6,553 nt of DNA. It comes from JBPCRW01 sp050996405. GTDB lineage: Bacteria; Acidobacteriota; Blastocatellia; Pyrinomonadales; Pyrinomonadaceae. The translations under genes and the position numbers were made by a program. Below, one piece after another: positions 6,058 to 6,553 of this stretch. Each line of letters opens with the position of its first letter. Position 1 is the first letter of the stretch. The notes beneath the pieces were generated by a model. The model saw only the letters and a program-made list of their open reading frames with translations, was not told the origin of the DNA and ran no database searches. The stretch is from the NCBI GenBank assembly GCA_050996405.1, contig JBPCRW010000045.1:1-6553 (forward strand). Direction: 5' to 3'.

Positions 6058-6112
6058 GATTTTGGATTGGAATAAAGAATCAAAATTTGCTTTCTCCATC
6101 TAGTCCAAAATC
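6058..6112 (-). repeat. Heptad-like inverted repeat after rplJ
   Basis: GATTTTGGA (6058-6066) and TCCAAAATC (6104-6112) are perfect 9-base inverted repeats about 37 bases apart. On the minus strand the rplJ-proximal arm begins as tandem 7-base units ATTTTAG, ATTTTGG. The unit length and the shared TTTGG core recall the larger array between rpoB and rpoC, which suggests a related repeat family. The arm begins about ten bases after the rplJ stop. Confidence 0.45.
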
Positions 6113-6122
6113 TAAAATTGTT

Positions 6123-6553
6123 TTACTGTTCGCCTTTCTGCTCGCCGATTTGTTTGATAACAACCGCCAGATTGCGCGGCACGGCGTTGATGACTGTTAC
6201 GAGTCGCTGCGCCTGCGCGTTGATAACAAACAGCAGTTTGGAAATAAGTTCTTCTTTTGACGGAAGACTTGCAATCGCCTGAACCTGCGTTAAATCAACG
6301 ACTCTGCCGTCAACGATACCGGCTTTGAAACTGAAAATTTCCCCGTTGTCTTTGATAAATTTGGAAACCGTTTTCGATAACACAACCGGGTCGTTTTCCG
6401 TCCAGACAATTCCCGTCACGCCTTTAAAAAACTCGGATGCCTGTTGATACGGCGTTCCTTCGACGGCGCGGCGGGCAATCGTATTTTTAACAACCTGATA
6501 TTTCGCGCCCGTCTCGCGCAGCCGGTTGCGAAATTCATGGTCTTTGCCCACGG
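6123..6553 (-). CDS. rplJ: 50S ribosomal protein L10, C-terminal part (5' end beyond window)
   Basis: L10 anchors L7/L12 dimers to the ribosome's stalk base and, in many bacteria, represses its own mRNA leader. The frame is open to the right edge; the GTG at 6551 is an internal valine codon and not the start. About 34 N-terminal residues are missing judging by E. coli L10, as is any L10-binding leader. The first visible residues align with the E. coli stretch ending RNTLLRRAVEGTP (here KNTIARRAVEGTP). The C-terminal helix after the SLP motif is 45 residues long, against 34 in E. coli L10 as I recall it. That would fit a third L7/L12 dimer site. The stop is TAA, followed by a 235-base gap to rplL. 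Confidence 0.97.
   Translation of the reverse strand, partial: VGKDHEFRNRLRETGAKYQVVKNTIARRAVEGTPYQQASEFFKGVTGIVWTENDPVVLSKTVSKFIKDNGEIFSFKAGIVDGRVVDLTQVQAIASLPSKEELISKLLFVINAQAQRLVTVINAVPRNLAVVIKQIGEQKGEQ

Noticed and set aside
1..6553. Defence, mobile, CRISPR or other unusual gene system
   Set aside because: All coding sequence is accounted for by rplJ, rplL, rpoB and rpoC. There are no direct-repeat arrays with spacers, transposase genes, tRNA genes or integration sites.

Overview
This window is a stretch of a core bacterial housekeeping operon, read entirely from the minus strand in the order rplJ (ribosomal protein L10, 5' end cut off by the window), rplL (L7/L12), rpoB (RNA polymerase beta, complete), rpoC (RNA polymerase beta', first 201 codons only). 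This is the widespread rplJL-rpoBC arrangement. The proteins are bacterial and not organellar. RpoB carries lobe and flap-side insertions of the Proteobacteria/Acidobacteria kind, but its sequence is clearly not proteobacterial. The moderately AT-leaning base composition, the style of the RpoB and RpoC sequences and the heptad-type intergenic repeats fit an acidobacterial lineage such as Blastocatellia. That assignment rests on remembered sequence style, not on a search, and is tentative.

Layout from right to left, in transcription order. The rplJ 3' part lies at 6553-6123. A 235-base gap follows, with a heptad-like inverted repeat, a GC-rich stem and an 8-bp stem just before the rplL ribosome binding site. 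Next come rplL (5887-5504) and a 338-base gap with five successive hairpins, an 11-base direct repeat and a weak candidate promoter. Then rpoB (5165-693), and an 87-base gap made almost entirely of a head-to-head array of 7-base units forming a long palindrome. Last is rpoC, from 605 off the left edge. I see no convincing plus-strand gene.

The proteins work together in gene expression. L10 and L7/L12 build the ribosomal stalk that recruits translation GTPases. RpoB and RpoC form the catalytic core of RNA polymerase. In E. coli, the gap between rplL and rpoB holds an attenuator and an RNase III site that set the ratio of stalk protein to polymerase. The long structured gap here may play the same part.

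The most unusual point is inside RpoB. About 55-60 extra residues in the N-terminal protrusion carry eight cysteines in four pairs, which look like two zinc ribbons. The first pair of pairs has exactly the CxC-x12-CxxC spacing of the beta' zinc-binding domain encoded next door in rpoC. Nothing here looks like a defence, mobile or secondary-metabolism system.
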